Below, one piece after another: positions 7,837 through 17,322 of a stretch of DNA of 64,000 bases (positions are counted from its first letter, which is position 1; each line of letters starts with the position of its first letter). This DNA comes from Bacteroidales bacterium (GTDB lineage Bacteria > Bacteroidota > Bacteroidia > Bacteroidales > ML635J-15). The DNA lies in assembly GCA_003249955.1 (NCBI GenBank), contig QKHS01000012.1, positions 1 through 64,000 on the forward strand. Direction: 5' to 3'. The notes under the pieces are model-generated. The model did no database searches, was not told where the DNA came from, and worked only from the letters and a program-made list of their open reading frames with translations. A program made the translations under genes and the position numbers.

Positions 7837-9802
7837 CTGTAAACTCCTTTCCTTTTTGTGTAATTATTAATCTGGATTCATTTTCAGAATCTTTTATGTA
7901 TTCTACCAGTTTTTCTGCTTCTGAAATATCTGTAAGTAATGCTCTGAATTTTTTTGTTCCCGGTATCAGTTCTTTAAACTCGGGGATGCTGATTCCATTG
8001 ACTTTATCTTTGAGATAATTAAGTAATATCTGCCTGTTCTTCTCGAGAATGTCAGAGTGGATAATGTCATTATTAAATATTTTGATTTTACCTTTACCGG
8101 CAAGATATGACAGGTATAATTTAAGTTTTTGAGACGGAATCCCGGTCTGAGATGCATTTTCTTCAATTTCCGGCCATACCGGCTTTTCATTTTCATAAGC
8201 AAGCACGGCATTTTCCAGCCATGATATCTCTGATTCTGTTTTGTGATCAACTTGTGCTTTATGCCCGTTTATTATCCAGGTTTTTTTATAATTGTCAATC
8301 AGTCCGGCATTCTTCATTTTATTCAGAAGCAATTCGAGATACACTTTCCCCGACTTTATTTTAGACAGACCCAGCTTGCCGGAAATCTCCCCGGATTCAA
8401 GGCCTTCGGCAAATATTATATTTTTTGAATGGTGTTCCTGAAGATTTTTTATGATTTTTGAAGCAAAAGCTTCATCAAATTTTTTTGATATAAATATACT
8501 ATCACCTGAATTTTCATAAACTTCAAACTGCGGATTTGTTTTACTTATTTCCGGTAGCAACTCTTCTTTTCGGATACTCAGTTTATTGCATATTTCATCT
8601 ATGTCAAAAGGCCGGAATTCCCGGTTAAGAATCAATTTTATATTTTCAGAACTGCTTTTGTCTGTTAAGATATTTACACATAATGCGGTAAGAGAATCGG
8701 TTAATTCCTGACTGCGCCTTCGGTGGTGCAGGGGAGAGGCATCAATAATGTATCCGCCGCCCAGAGTTATGTCATCAGACGAGTTGCGGATTATGAATTT
8801 ATCACGGTTTAACAAAATTGCAGGCTTGTTAAAATGTAACTGAACGATAGCATCTTCCCCGGCGGATACTTTATCTTTGTTTAGCAGGTGCATACGTGCT
8901 GTCGATTCGAAAGAGCCGGATAAAAACGTGACATTAGACCACAAATTTAGTCCCTGGCCTGAATCAAATAAATTAATGTATGCATCAGCCATAACGGTTG
9001 AATCGAGTTGCTTACTGCTGATAAGCATTCCTCTTTCAAAATCTTCATTTTTTAACCCGATAAGATTTATCGCGGCTCTGTCTCCTTTTACTACAGTTTC
9101 AACCGGTTTGCCATGTCTTTCGATTGAACGTATTCTGAGTTTCTGCTTAGTTCCCGGCAGAAGAAAAACCTCATTGCCGGTTGAAATGTTACCGTCCAGT
9201 ACCGAACCTGTAACAACACTTCCAAGACCTCTTACAGTGAATATGCGGTCTATATACATTCTGAATAAATTACCGGTTCCTCTTTCTTCAAAACCGGAAA
9301 TAGTCTTTTCAATTGCAGAAATGAGCTCCTCTTTACCTTGACCGGTTTGAGCAGAAACTCCTATAACAGGAGCGTTTTTGAGACTTGTCTTTTCCAGAAA
9401 TTCAGATATTTCGTACTTCGCGATTTCAATTAATTCATCGTCAACCAAATCGGTTTTTGTAAGAGCTACAACTCCTTTCTTAATTCCAAGAGCAGTAATT
9501 ATGTTGATGTGTTCATGCGTTTGAGGCATAATGCCGCTATCGGCAGCAATTACGAGCAGAACCATGTCAATTCCGCAGACTCCTCCAACCATAGTGTTGA
9601 TAAAATCCTTATGTCCCGGCACATCAATAATTCCCACAGATTCTCCCGAAGGTAATTCAAGATGTGAAAACCCCAGATTTATAGTAATCCCTCTTGCTTT
9701 TTCTTCTTTGTGGGTATCGCAGTCAATGCCTGTCAGCATTTTAATAAGTGATGTTTTTCCGTGGTCAATATGTCCGGCTGTGCCGATAATGAGATGTTTC
9801 AT
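7820..9802 (-). CDS. selB: SelB, selenocysteine-specific elongation factor
   Basis: SelB is the GTPase that brings Sec-tRNA to a UGA codon marked by a SECIS element. The protein has 660 residues. The G domain starts GTAGHIDHGKTSLIKMLTG (P-loop), with DVPGHKDFI as the G3 motif and ALTKTDLVDD as the NKxD-type motif. EF-Tu-like beta domains follow, and then a long C-terminal region with winged-helix-type segments that in the family bind SECIS RNA. It overlaps selA by four bases (ATGA type), so the two are translationally coupled. Confidence 0.95.
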   Translation of the reverse strand: MKHLIIGTAGHIDHGKTSLIKMLTGIDCDTHKEEKARGITINLGFSHLELPSGESVGIIDVPGHKDFINTMVGGVCGIDMVLLVIAADSGIMPQTHEHINIITALGIKKGVVALTKTDLVDDELIEIAKYEISEFLEKTSLKNAPVIGVSAQTGQGKEELISAIEKTISGFEERGTGNLFRMYIDRIFTVRGLGSVVTGSVLDGNISTGNEVFLLPGTKQKLRIRSIERHGKPVETVVKGDRAAINLIGLKNEDFERGMLISSKQLDSTVMADAYINLFDSGQGLNLWSNVTFLSGSFESTARMHLLNKDKVSAGEDAIVQLHFNKPAILLNRDKFIIRNSSDDITLGGGYIIDASPLHHRRRSQELTDSLTALCVNILTDKSSSENIKLILNREFRPFDIDEICNKLSIRKEELLPEISKTNPQFEVYENSGDSIFISKKFDEAFASKIIKNLQEHHSKNIIFAEGLESGEISGKLGLSKIKSGKVYLELLLNKMKNAGLIDNYKKTWIINGHKAQVDHKTESEISWLENAVLAYENEKPVWPEIEENASQTGIPSQKLKLYLSYLAGKGKIKIFNNDIIHSDILEKNRQILLNYLKDKVNGISIPEFKELIPGTKKFRALLTDISEAEKLVEYIKDSENESRLIITQKGKEFTDAGLS

Positions 9803-11241
9803 TTTTCTGTTTCCTGGTGTTTATCAGGAGTCGTAATTATTTCTTGTATGTCATTTATCGCGGCTGCGACAATTTCAATTTCATTGTTATTAATTGTCAG
9901 CATATCAAAAATGATATCCCCTTTTTTTAATATCCCGATTACAGGAGTATTATGTTGCATCAGTCCGTGATACATTTTTACTGCATAGCCGGAGCGTTGC
10001 CTGTTTGAGTTGTTTTTAGGCGTTAGCTGAACAGCATAGCTCGAAAATTCGCAGTCTGGAAGAGAGCCGCCACCTACAGGTACAGAATTCTCAATGATTT
10101 TACAATCTACCCCGTTGGCTTCAAGTAATTTAGCAAGATTGTCCGCTTTTTCCCTGATATCCTCTTTTTTTTGAGAGAATAATTTATGAGCCATGTTCTT
10201 ACTAAACAGGTCTTCCTCCCGTAGATAATAATTGCATGTGGTTTCAAGCAATGCCAGAGTAGTTTTACAAACTCTTAATGCCCGCAACATCGGGTTTTTC
10301 TTCAGCTTGTCAATATAAATCTTTTTCCCGGCAATAATTCCGGCCTGCGGGCCTCCGAGAAGTTTGTCCCCACTGAAACATATTATATCAACTCCGCTTT
10401 CTATAGATGATTTTATAGATGGCTCATTATCAAAAACCATGTTTTCTTTATCTCTTAAAAGACCCGAACCCTGATCGTAAAAAACCGGTATGTTGTGTTC
10501 TTTTCCAATTTTACAAAGTTCGCCGAGCCCAACCTCCTGAGTAAATCCTTTAATGACGTAGTTTGATTTGTGAGCCTTTAAAATAATTGCTGTTTTTGAA
10601 TTAATTGCGTCCTGATAATCGGATGGCTTTGTTTTGTTTGTAGTTCCTACTTCAACCATTTTACACCCCGATGCCGCCATAATATCAGGAACTCTGAAGG
10701 AACCTCCTATTTCCACCAATTCGCCACGGGAGACAATTACTTCTTTTCTTTTTGCAAACGTGTTGAGACAAAGCATAACAGCCGCAGCGGCATTGTTTAC
10801 GACAAGAATATCTTCTGCCCCGGTAAGAAATTTAAGGATATTTGCAGGATGAACATTTCTGCTTCCTCTTGTTCCTGTTTTAAGGTCAAACTCAAGGTTA
10901 TTGTAACCCGTAAGCTTGTCAAAAGATTCCTGTAGTAGTTCTTTACTAAACGGCGAACGGCCAAGGTTGGTGTTGATAATTATCCCGGTTGCATTATAAA
11001 CTTTACGTAATCCCGAATTGGAAATCTTGTTCACAATTTCTTTAATTTTTGACATAACATCATCAGGCAAAGGTGGATTGCCTCCGTTATTTATAATGTT
11101 TCTGTAAAAGTCGATTGATTGTCTTATAGCGTAAGTTATCGGTTCCCTTCCATAAGAAGAGATTAACTTTGCTACAACGGGGTTGCATAAAAGTTTATCA
11201 ACAGCGGGAAGGCTTTTATAGGCCTCCGGTGATGTATTCAT
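9799..11241 (-). CDS. selA: SelA, L-seryl-tRNA(Sec) selenium transferase
   Basis: SelA is a PLP enzyme that converts Ser-tRNA(Sec) to Sec-tRNA(Sec) using selenophosphate. The length of 480 residues is near the usual 460-470. Seen are VYNATGIIINTNLGRSP, GTRGSRNVH, NNAAAAVMLCLN, VSRGELVEIGGSFR, the aspartate in FYDQGSG and the PLP lysine Lys293 in FSGDKLLGGPQAG. It lies about 120 bases downstream of the tRNA-Sec gene on the same strand and heads the selA-selB-desulfurase-yedF-DUF3343-selD series. Confidence 0.95.
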   Translation of the reverse strand: MNTSPEAYKSLPAVDKLLCNPVVAKLISSYGREPITYAIRQSIDFYRNIINNGGNPPLPDDVMSKIKEIVNKISNSGLRKVYNATGIIINTNLGRSPFSKELLQESFDKLTGYNNLEFDLKTGTRGSRNVHPANILKFLTGAEDILVVNNAAAAVMLCLNTFAKRKEVIVSRGELVEIGGSFRVPDIMAASGCKMVEVGTTNKTKPSDYQDAINSKTAIILKAHKSNYVIKGFTQEVGLGELCKIGKEHNIPVFYDQGSGLLRDKENMVFDNEPSIKSSIESGVDIICFSGDKLLGGPQAGIIAGKKIYIDKLKKNPMLRALRVCKTTLALLETTCNYYLREEDLFSKNMAHKLFSQKKEDIREKADNLAKLLEANGVDCKIIENSVPVGGGSLPDCEFSSYAVQLTPKNNSNRQRSGYAVKMYHGLMQHNTPVIGILKKGDIIFDMLTINNNEIEIVAAAINDIQEIITTPDKHQETEK

Positions 11242-11358
11242 AAACGATTAAAAAATTTCATAAAAATTAAATTCCAAATTCTAAAAATTAATCAATTATC
11301 AATGGTTTTTCTTTAAAACACAGTCCGTGAATATCAGGAAACCATTGTCATAGCCCTG

Positions 11359-11450
11359 CAGAGAGAGCAGGAATCGAACCTGCCACAGCCGGTGTTATCC
11401 GTCTGCTGCCGGTTTTGAAGACCGGTTGGAACACCAGTTCCGTTCTCTCT
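11359..11450 (-). tRNA. selC: tRNA-Sec (anticodon UCA)
   Basis: Reading the minus strand, a 92-base cloverleaf with a long variable arm can be folded. Acceptor AGAGAGA pairs with TCTCTCT, followed by a G discriminator. The D arm is GGAAC-TGGT-GTTCC, and the anticodon arm CCGGT-CTTCAAA-ACCGG has anticodon TCA at 11416-11418. A long extra arm begins CAGC and closes with GCTG. The T arm is GCAGG-TTCGATT-CCTGC. The long variable arm and UCA anticodon identify tRNA-Sec. CCA is not encoded. The eighth acceptor pair typical of bacterial tRNA-Sec appears to be an A-C mismatch. It lies between a response regulator and selA on the same strand. Confidence 0.95.
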
Positions 11451-11482
11451 TTATATTTTGTAAATTTATTAAAATATTCATT

Positions 11483-12133
11483 TTAAATTACTACAAGCTT
11501 GTTTTTTATCGCATAAGCCATAAGACTTATCGAGTTTTTGGAATTTGTTTTTGTCATAAGATTTGTCTTATGACCAAGAACAGTCCTCTCGCTTACAAAC
11601 AATGCATCTGCTATTTCTTTGTTGTTTAAGCCTTCGCACAAAAGTTGAAGAATTTCTTTTTCACGCCTGGTAAGAACCAATTCTTCCTTAGCCGAAGCTT
11701 TTTCTCTGGTTATTTGTTTTGTAAAGAATTCAAACAATTCTTCCGAGTAATAATTGCCCCCGTTGTGTACTGTCTGAATTGCCTTTTCCAGAGTTTCTTT
11801 ATTAATATTTTTTATAAGAAAACCTTTTGCCCCTACATCAATCATGCTTTGGATATATTCATCATCGCCAAACATTGTGAGTGCAATTATTCTGAGCCCC
11901 GGTTGTTTAGTGAGAGCAATTTTTGCTGCTTCAATGCCGTTTAACTCAGGCATTTCGATGTCGAGTAGTACAATGTCGGCAGTGTCTGAATCAAGATAGT
12001 TAATAAATTCCAACCCGTTGGTTGCTTCACCGCAAAGTTCCACGTATTTTAATTTGCCGAGAACCATTTTTAATCCGTTACGGAAAATTTCGTGGTCATC
12101 AACAATAAGTATTCTTATCTTCTTATCATTCAT
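11483..12133 (-). CDS. NarL/LuxR-family response regulator
   Basis: A 216-residue regulator with an N-terminal receiver domain (ILIVDDHEIFRNGL; phosphoacceptor Asp58 in IVLLDIEMPELNG; Lys in GFLIKNI) and a C-terminal LuxR-type helix-turn-helix (LTRREKEILQLLCEG, NNKEIADALFVSERTV). It lies ten bases after the PAS/HisKA_3 kinase gene, the normal partner arrangement for NarL-type systems. The tRNA-Sec gene begins 32 bases further downstream and may share the transcript. The signal and regulon are unknown. Control of nearby hydrogenase or selenium genes is a guess from context. Confidence 0.92.
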   Translation of the reverse strand: MNDKKIRILIVDDHEIFRNGLKMVLGKLKYVELCGEATNGLEFINYLDSDTADIVLLDIEMPELNGIEAAKIALTKQPGLRIIALTMFGDDEYIQSMIDVGAKGFLIKNINKETLEKAIQTVHNGGNYYSEELFEFFTKQITREKASAKEELVLTRREKEILQLLCEGLNNKEIADALFVSERTVLGHKTNLMTKTNSKNSISLMAYAIKNKLVVI

Positions 12134-12143
12134 AGATGCAAAT

Positions 12144-14231
12144 CTAAATAATTATTTCGATTTTAATATTAAATCCGTCATCAGGATTTTTCCCAAAATA
12201 ATATTTACCGTTTATGGACTTAATCCTGCTGATGATATTTTTTAATCCGGTTCCTCCGATATCTGACATAATAATCTTCTCGGCAGCAAAGCCTATTCCG
12301 TCATCTGAATAAGAAAGACTTAACACATTATGTTCTTTTTCTAAAAGTATATTTACGCTTTTTGCTTTGGCGTGTTTTATAGTATTGTTAATAAGTTCAC
12401 TTATAACCCTGAACAGGATAAGCTCGAGATTATTATCAAATTTATCTTCAATATTTCTGGTGTTAAAGTTAATAATAAGCTGATTTGTCTTGTTCACTTT
12501 GTCGCAAAATGTCTGAACAGCCTTATTAAGCCCGTATGATTGCAGAATTGTAGGCATAAGGTTGTTCGAGATTGTTCGGGTGGTGTTTACTGCTTCGTCA
12601 ATCAGTTCGTTGCTTTGAGCAATAAGCATTTTCCTCTCTTCTTCGGGCATAGAAATGGACTTTAGCTCGTTAACATAAAGCTTTAGTGCAGAAAGCAATG
12701 GCCCCAGCCCATCGTGCATTTCTCTGGCAAATCTTTGTCTTTCTCTTTCTTCACCTTTGATTACAGCACTCAGAATCTGCCGCTCAAATTCAACGCGGCT
12801 GCTTATATCTCTTACAACGCTTAAAATAAAATCTTCGCCGTTTATTTTAAAAACTCTGCTTGTAAATTCAACCTGAAAGAGTTCCCCGGATTTTTTTATG
12901 TGTTCGGATTCAAAAAAGTAAATTCCTTTTTCAAATATGTTTTTACGGTTTTCAGTAATCTGGGATTTGTATTTGTCAGATTTTATCTCGCTGATTTTCA
13001 TTTTCAGCAATTCTTCCCGGGTGTAGTTCAGAGACTCACATGCCGCGGTGTTTACTTCTACGATATTCTCGTTTATGTCTGTTACAAAAATATCATCGCC
13101 GGTACTGTCAAATAATTTGCGGAATCTTTCTTCGGATTCTTCCAGTGCAACGCTGATTGTGTCAATTTCTTTTCTGGATTTTTGTAACTCGTTAAAGGAA
13201 CGTGAAATTCTTTCGGAATTAAAAATGTAGATAAATGCAAGAATTAAAAGCAGGGCAGCAAAGCCTATTATAACAGCCCCTTTTATCAAATCGCTACGGA
13301 ATTCTTCTGTCTCTGTATCATACAGAACTGCTGTACCAACATAAAGTTCGTATTGCTTAAAGTAATCGAAGGCCATTATCTTTCTTTGTCCGTTAAAGGA
13401 ATATTTAATAATTCCCTGTTTTGATTCTTTGATTTGTTTAAACAAGGTGCTGTCTCCCCAGTTCTGGCCTTCTCTTTCGGGATGAATAAGTAAAACCCCG
13501 CTCTGATCAAAAACCAGTGGATAACCGCTTTTACCTATTTTAAGCTTATATAAAAATGTTTTTAAGTTTTCCAGATCTTTTTCTTTGCTGCCAACATAAA
13601 GAGCCCCGATTACCTCGTTGTTTTTTATTATAGGTTCATAAGCGGTGATATACCACTCATCGACAACAAAAGCACGTCCGTAATATGTATTGCCGCTCAG
13701 CAACTGACGGCTTACTTCTGAATCTTCGGGAATATAGGTTCTTAAAGCTCTCTGGTTGTTTTCATTCATTACATTTGTAGAAATTCTGACGAATCCGGAG
13801 TCTGCTTTCTGAAAAACGGTAACCGTGCCACCGAACATGGCCTGCAGGCTATCAACAAATTTATTGTCAGTGAAAAGATCTTCACCGTTTATTTTCCAGT
13901 TTTTTAAATAGCAAAAATGTTTTGTTTTGCTGATCTGATTGGTTATCTCGGTTTTAACGGAATCCCCGGTTATCTTAAAATCACTGCTTTTAAAAAACGA
14001 AGAGGCAACTTTAAGATCAGACTTTACCTGATCTGATTTTAATGCATATTCTCTTTCGAGCATATTTAAAATGGTTTTAACCTCCAGATGTAAATTGTTT
14101 TCCAACTGAGTGTTAAATTCTTTAATGGACTTATTTACAAAGTAAACCGTCAGAATAAGAATGATAGCAGTTACAAAGCCACCAACGGGAATGAAAAGTC
14201 TTAGTCTTAGCGGGATGTTAAGTTTCTTCAC
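12144..14231 (-). CDS. Cache-PAS sensor histidine kinase (HisKA_3 / NarX-type)
   Basis: A membrane kinase of 695 residues. An N-terminal transmembrane helix (VTAIILILTVYFV) is followed by a large periplasmic Cache-type sensor (FVRISTNV, YYGRAFVVDEWYITAYEPII) and a second helix (GFAALLLILAFIYIF). A PAS domain (EERFRKLFDSTGDDIFVTD) precedes a HisKA_3 dimerisation domain with the phospho-His in FAREMHDGLGPLLSALKLYV and an HATPase region (ELINNTIKHAKA, GIGFAAEK, GGTGLKNI). It pairs with the NarL-type regulator just downstream. Its sensor closely resembles that of the kinase at 15450-17222. Confidence 0.92.
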   Translation of the reverse strand: MKKLNIPLRLRLFIPVGGFVTAIILILTVYFVNKSIKEFNTQLENNLHLEVKTILNMLEREYALKSDQVKSDLKVASSFFKSSDFKITGDSVKTEITNQISKTKHFCYLKNWKINGEDLFTDNKFVDSLQAMFGGTVTVFQKADSGFVRISTNVMNENNQRALRTYIPEDSEVSRQLLSGNTYYGRAFVVDEWYITAYEPIIKNNEVIGALYVGSKEKDLENLKTFLYKLKIGKSGYPLVFDQSGVLLIHPEREGQNWGDSTLFKQIKESKQGIIKYSFNGQRKIMAFDYFKQYELYVGTAVLYDTETEEFRSDLIKGAVIIGFAALLLILAFIYIFNSERISRSFNELQKSRKEIDTISVALEESEERFRKLFDSTGDDIFVTDINENIVEVNTAACESLNYTREELLKMKISEIKSDKYKSQITENRKNIFEKGIYFFESEHIKKSGELFQVEFTSRVFKINGEDFILSVVRDISSRVEFERQILSAVIKGEERERQRFAREMHDGLGPLLSALKLYVNELKSISMPEEERKMLIAQSNELIDEAVNTTRTISNNLMPTILQSYGLNKAVQTFCDKVNKTNQLIINFNTRNIEDKFDNNLELILFRVISELINNTIKHAKAKSVNILLEKEHNVLSLSYSDDGIGFAAEKIIMSDIGGTGLKNIISRIKSINGKYYFGKNPDDGFNIKIEIII

Positions 14232-14315
14232 AATATGTATTGATTACATTTTTTTATAATGGTCAATACAAAAATACAATTTTTTATGTAATATGAAATT
14301 TTCCCGGTAATCAAA

Positions 14316-15437
14316 TTATTTAACAGGGATAGAAACTGAGAATGTACTGCCTACGTCGGGTGTACTTTCAACATTGACAGTCCCGTTATATAACTCAACC
14401 ATTTTCTTTGCAATGGATAGCCCAAGTCCGCTTCCTGAAATAAATTTTGTTTTTTGATTTTTAATACGGACAAAATCCTGGAACAAAAGAGAAATGTCCT
14501 GCTGGCTGATTCCGATTCCTGTATCCCTGACCGAAATTTCGATTTTTTCGGTAGTTTTACAGATGTTTATAAATACTTTACCGTTTTCGACATTGTATTT
14601 AACGGCATTGGAAATAAAATTGTTTAATATTATTTCTATTTCGTTACTATCGGCTAACATGTACAGCATTTCGTCACCCTGTAAGGAAACAGTAATATTT
14701 TTTTGTATTGCCAATGGCTGTACAGTATTTATGACATGTTTTGCGATTTCAACAATATCTATTTTCTTCAGATCTCTGAGTTTTTTGCCCGACTCCATAC
14801 GGGTAAGGTCAAGTAAGTCCATTATAAGGTTTCGCATGCCGTTTATCCTGTCAATAGACCTGTCCACCATTATCATGTAGTCGTCAATATTATCGCCGAG
14901 CTGTTTTTGTTTCATCATGTTCATATATCCTTCAATAGCATTTATCGGGGATTTTAATTCATGCGATAAAACAGATAAAAACTGAAAACGTATTTGTTTG
15001 CCGTCCTCTTTCATTTTACGTGTCATTCTTTTAAGAAAGAGGTTCTTTGTTATGTTTTCAATTGACGTTTTAAGTTCCTGTGGAGTGAATGGTTTCGGGA
15101 CAAAATTGAAAGCTCCGTTACTGGTTGCTTTTATTGCAAGGTCAAGAGATGCAAAAGATGTAATCATCATTACGGCAATATCCATCTCTTTTTCTTTTAT
15201 GTATTCCAGAACCTCAACACCTTCTATGCCTGGCAATTTATTGTCGAGCAGAATAATATCTATTTGAGTTGAGTCGATAATTTCAATTGCTTTTTCGCCG
15301 GTTTCGGCTTCCAGAATTTCGAAATTAAAATCTTCATCCATAAACGGGTAGCCTACGGTGAAATCACGCAATATTCTGATGGCACCGGATCTTATATGCG
15401 GTTCGTCATCAACTATCAATAATTTTAGAGTGCTCAT
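14316..15437 (-). CDS. Response regulator-histidine kinase hybrid (REC-HisKA-HATPase), soluble
   Basis: A 373-residue protein with an N-terminal receiver domain (LLIVDDEPHIRSGA; phosphoacceptor in IDIILLDNKLPGIEG; NFVPKPFTPQEL) followed directly by a HisKA domain (FLSVLSHELKSPINAIEGYM) and an HATPase domain (NEIEIILNNFISNAVKYN, DTGIGIS, GSGLGLSIAKKMV). No membrane segment is seen, so it probably works as a cytoplasmic relay that takes phosphate from, or is tuned by, the membrane kinase encoded 12 bases upstream. The relay is inferred from domain order and context. Confidence 0.9.
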   Translation of the reverse strand: MSTLKLLIVDDEPHIRSGAIRILRDFTVGYPFMDEDFNFEILEAETGEKAIEIIDSTQIDIILLDNKLPGIEGVEVLEYIKEKEMDIAVMMITSFASLDLAIKATSNGAFNFVPKPFTPQELKTSIENITKNLFLKRMTRKMKEDGKQIRFQFLSVLSHELKSPINAIEGYMNMMKQKQLGDNIDDYMIMVDRSIDRINGMRNLIMDLLDLTRMESGKKLRDLKKIDIVEIAKHVINTVQPLAIQKNITVSLQGDEMLYMLADSNEIEIILNNFISNAVKYNVENGKVFINICKTTEKIEISVRDTGIGISQQDISLLFQDFVRIKNQKTKFISGSGLGLSIAKKMVELYNGTVNVESTPDVGSTFSVSIPVK

Positions 15438-15449
15438 ATCTTAATATTT

Positions 15450-17222
15450 TTAATTTATTCTTGGTAAAGTAATTTTAAAAGTTGTTCCTGTCGGGGCCTT
15501 TTCTTTATCAGTATTTGACTCAACAGCAATTTTCCCTTTATGCATTTTGATTATTCCGTAAACCAGAGGCAAGCCAAGACCGGTACCTTTTCCTATCTCT
15601 TTTGTAGTGAAAAACGGGGTGAATAATTTATCCATGTTTTCGGCTTCAATTCCACAACCGCTGTCCTTTATTTTTATTTCAACTTCTTTTGCATTTCCTG
15701 TAACGAAAAACTCAAGAAGTCCGCCGTCCGGCATTGCCTCAACTGCATTTTTTTCGATGTTTGTAAATGCCTGCAGCATTTGTTCGGAGTCAATCATAAC
15801 ATAAGGGTCATGCAATTCCGATTTGATTGAGGTTTTTATATTATCGGGAATAACAACAGAGTTAAGGCTGCTTCGTACAAATTCCACTATATCAATTTCC
15901 ACTACTTTAAGCTTGTTTTTTCTGGCAAAATTTAACAAGCCACCGACTATGTTTTTACATCTTTCAGCCTGAGTTACAATTATCTGCATATCATCTCTCA
16001 GCGGATCGTCAGGTTTTAATTCGTCCATAACAATATTGCTGTACATTGTTATAACACCAAGCGGGTTGTTTAATTCGTGAGCAATTCCGGCAGATATTTG
16101 TCCCATATTGGCTAATTGTTCCGAGCGTTTAAGAGCCGACTCGGCAGATGCCAGTTTCTTATTCGAGATTTGAAGAGCATTAAAGTATTTATACAGCTTT
16201 TCTGTTGTAAACCTGTAAATGAAAATCAAAAGCAGGAAAATTGAGAGCGCCGCCACTAAAACTGCTCCTTTAATTGAATCGTGAACCATATCATGGTTTT
16301 CAACATCTTTATCTATTGTGGCAGCTATATAAACTTCGAATTTGTCAAAATAAAGAAATGCTACAGTCTTGTTCTTCCCTTTATGTTCATAATCAATTAC
16401 ACCTTCTTTCTTGCCTTTAACCTGATCGTAAAAAGAGCATTCCGGCCATGTCTGGCCTTCCAGATAAGGATGAATAAGAATAAGTCCGTTCTTGTCAAAA
16501 ACAAACGGAAATCCGCTGTTGCCTATATGCAGGCTGTTTAATATTTCTTTAAGTTCAGATAAATCTTTTTCTTTATCTCCGACATAAAGCATTCCGGCAG
16601 TTTCTCCGTTAATGATTATAGGCTCATAAGCAGTAGTGTACCATTTATCTACAACTATTGCCCTGCCGTAATATGTTTTACCTGCCAGAATTGACTGAAT
16701 AACCGGGGATTCATTTGGAATAAATGTTCCTATAGCTCTTGTACTGTCAGGTTTTCGCACATTGGTACTTATCCGTACAAATCCGCTGTCAGATTTCTGA
16801 AAAACAGTTATTGTCCCTCCTATAATGGTTTCAAGTTTATCAACAAAATCATTGCTGTCGTTTAGTATTTCGTTACCTCTTATCCATTTTTTCAGATATA
16901 CATCAGATTTTTCTCCGGTTTCCTGATTTTCCACACTCATACGAACGGAATCATCAAGAACGGTAAGCTTTTCCTGATAAAAAAGTTCGTGGGCTACTTT
17001 TAGATTAGACTGAACTTTATCAAGTTTGAGTATGCTTTCGCGCTCAAACATCTTCGAAATGGTTTTAACCTCAAGTTGCAATGTGCTTTTTATCTGATCA
17101 TTGAAACCTGAAATTGATTTGTTAATAATTATTGTTGTGGACAAAACGACCACAATAATAATTATTAATGATACCGGCAGAAACAGTTTAAGCTTAAGCG
17201 GTATTTTTATTTTTGGTTTCAT
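15450..17222 (-). CDS. Cache sensor histidine kinase (NtrB-like HisKA)
   Basis: A membrane kinase of 590 residues. An N-terminal helix (LIIIIVVVLSTTIII) is followed by a periplasmic Cache-type sensor (VFQKSDSGFVRISTNV, YYGRAIVVDKWYTTAYEPII) and a second helix (VLVAALSIFLLLIFIY). The HisKA domain has ISAGIAHELNNPLGVITMYS, and the HATPase has NIEKNAVEAMPDGG and GKGTGLGLPLVYGI. There is no PAS domain, unlike the 695-residue kinase. The shared sensor core suggests the two kinases perceive the same or related signals but feed different partners. It lies downstream of a strong terminator that separates it from the lone receiver gene. Confidence 0.92.
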   Translation of the reverse strand: MKPKIKIPLKLKLFLPVSLIIIIVVVLSTTIIINKSISGFNDQIKSTLQLEVKTISKMFERESILKLDKVQSNLKVAHELFYQEKLTVLDDSVRMSVENQETGEKSDVYLKKWIRGNEILNDSNDFVDKLETIIGGTITVFQKSDSGFVRISTNVRKPDSTRAIGTFIPNESPVIQSILAGKTYYGRAIVVDKWYTTAYEPIIINGETAGMLYVGDKEKDLSELKEILNSLHIGNSGFPFVFDKNGLILIHPYLEGQTWPECSFYDQVKGKKEGVIDYEHKGKNKTVAFLYFDKFEVYIAATIDKDVENHDMVHDSIKGAVLVAALSIFLLLIFIYRFTTEKLYKYFNALQISNKKLASAESALKRSEQLANMGQISAGIAHELNNPLGVITMYSNIVMDELKPDDPLRDDMQIIVTQAERCKNIVGGLLNFARKNKLKVVEIDIVEFVRSSLNSVVIPDNIKTSIKSELHDPYVMIDSEQMLQAFTNIEKNAVEAMPDGGLLEFFVTGNAKEVEIKIKDSGCGIEAENMDKLFTPFFTTKEIGKGTGLGLPLVYGIIKMHKGKIAVESNTDKEKAPTGTTFKITLPRIN

Positions 17223-17278
17223 TTTAAATTAATTTTAAAGAACAATTTGCCGTCAGAGACTGAAAACTCTTGAAAAAC

Positions 17279-17311
17279 AAACAGAGTAAGGAATTTATCC
17301 TTACTCTGTTT
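17279..17311 (-). terminator. Rho-independent terminator after the single-domain response regulator
   Basis: A perfect 14-base-pair hairpin around AACAGAGTAAGGA with a five-base loop. On the minus strand it is followed by a T-rich run (GTTTTT after the stem). It lies just past the stop of the 17323-17826 regulator and before the kinase at 17222, so the regulator is probably a separate transcript. Confidence 0.85.
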
Positions 17312-17322
17312 CGGAGTTGAAA

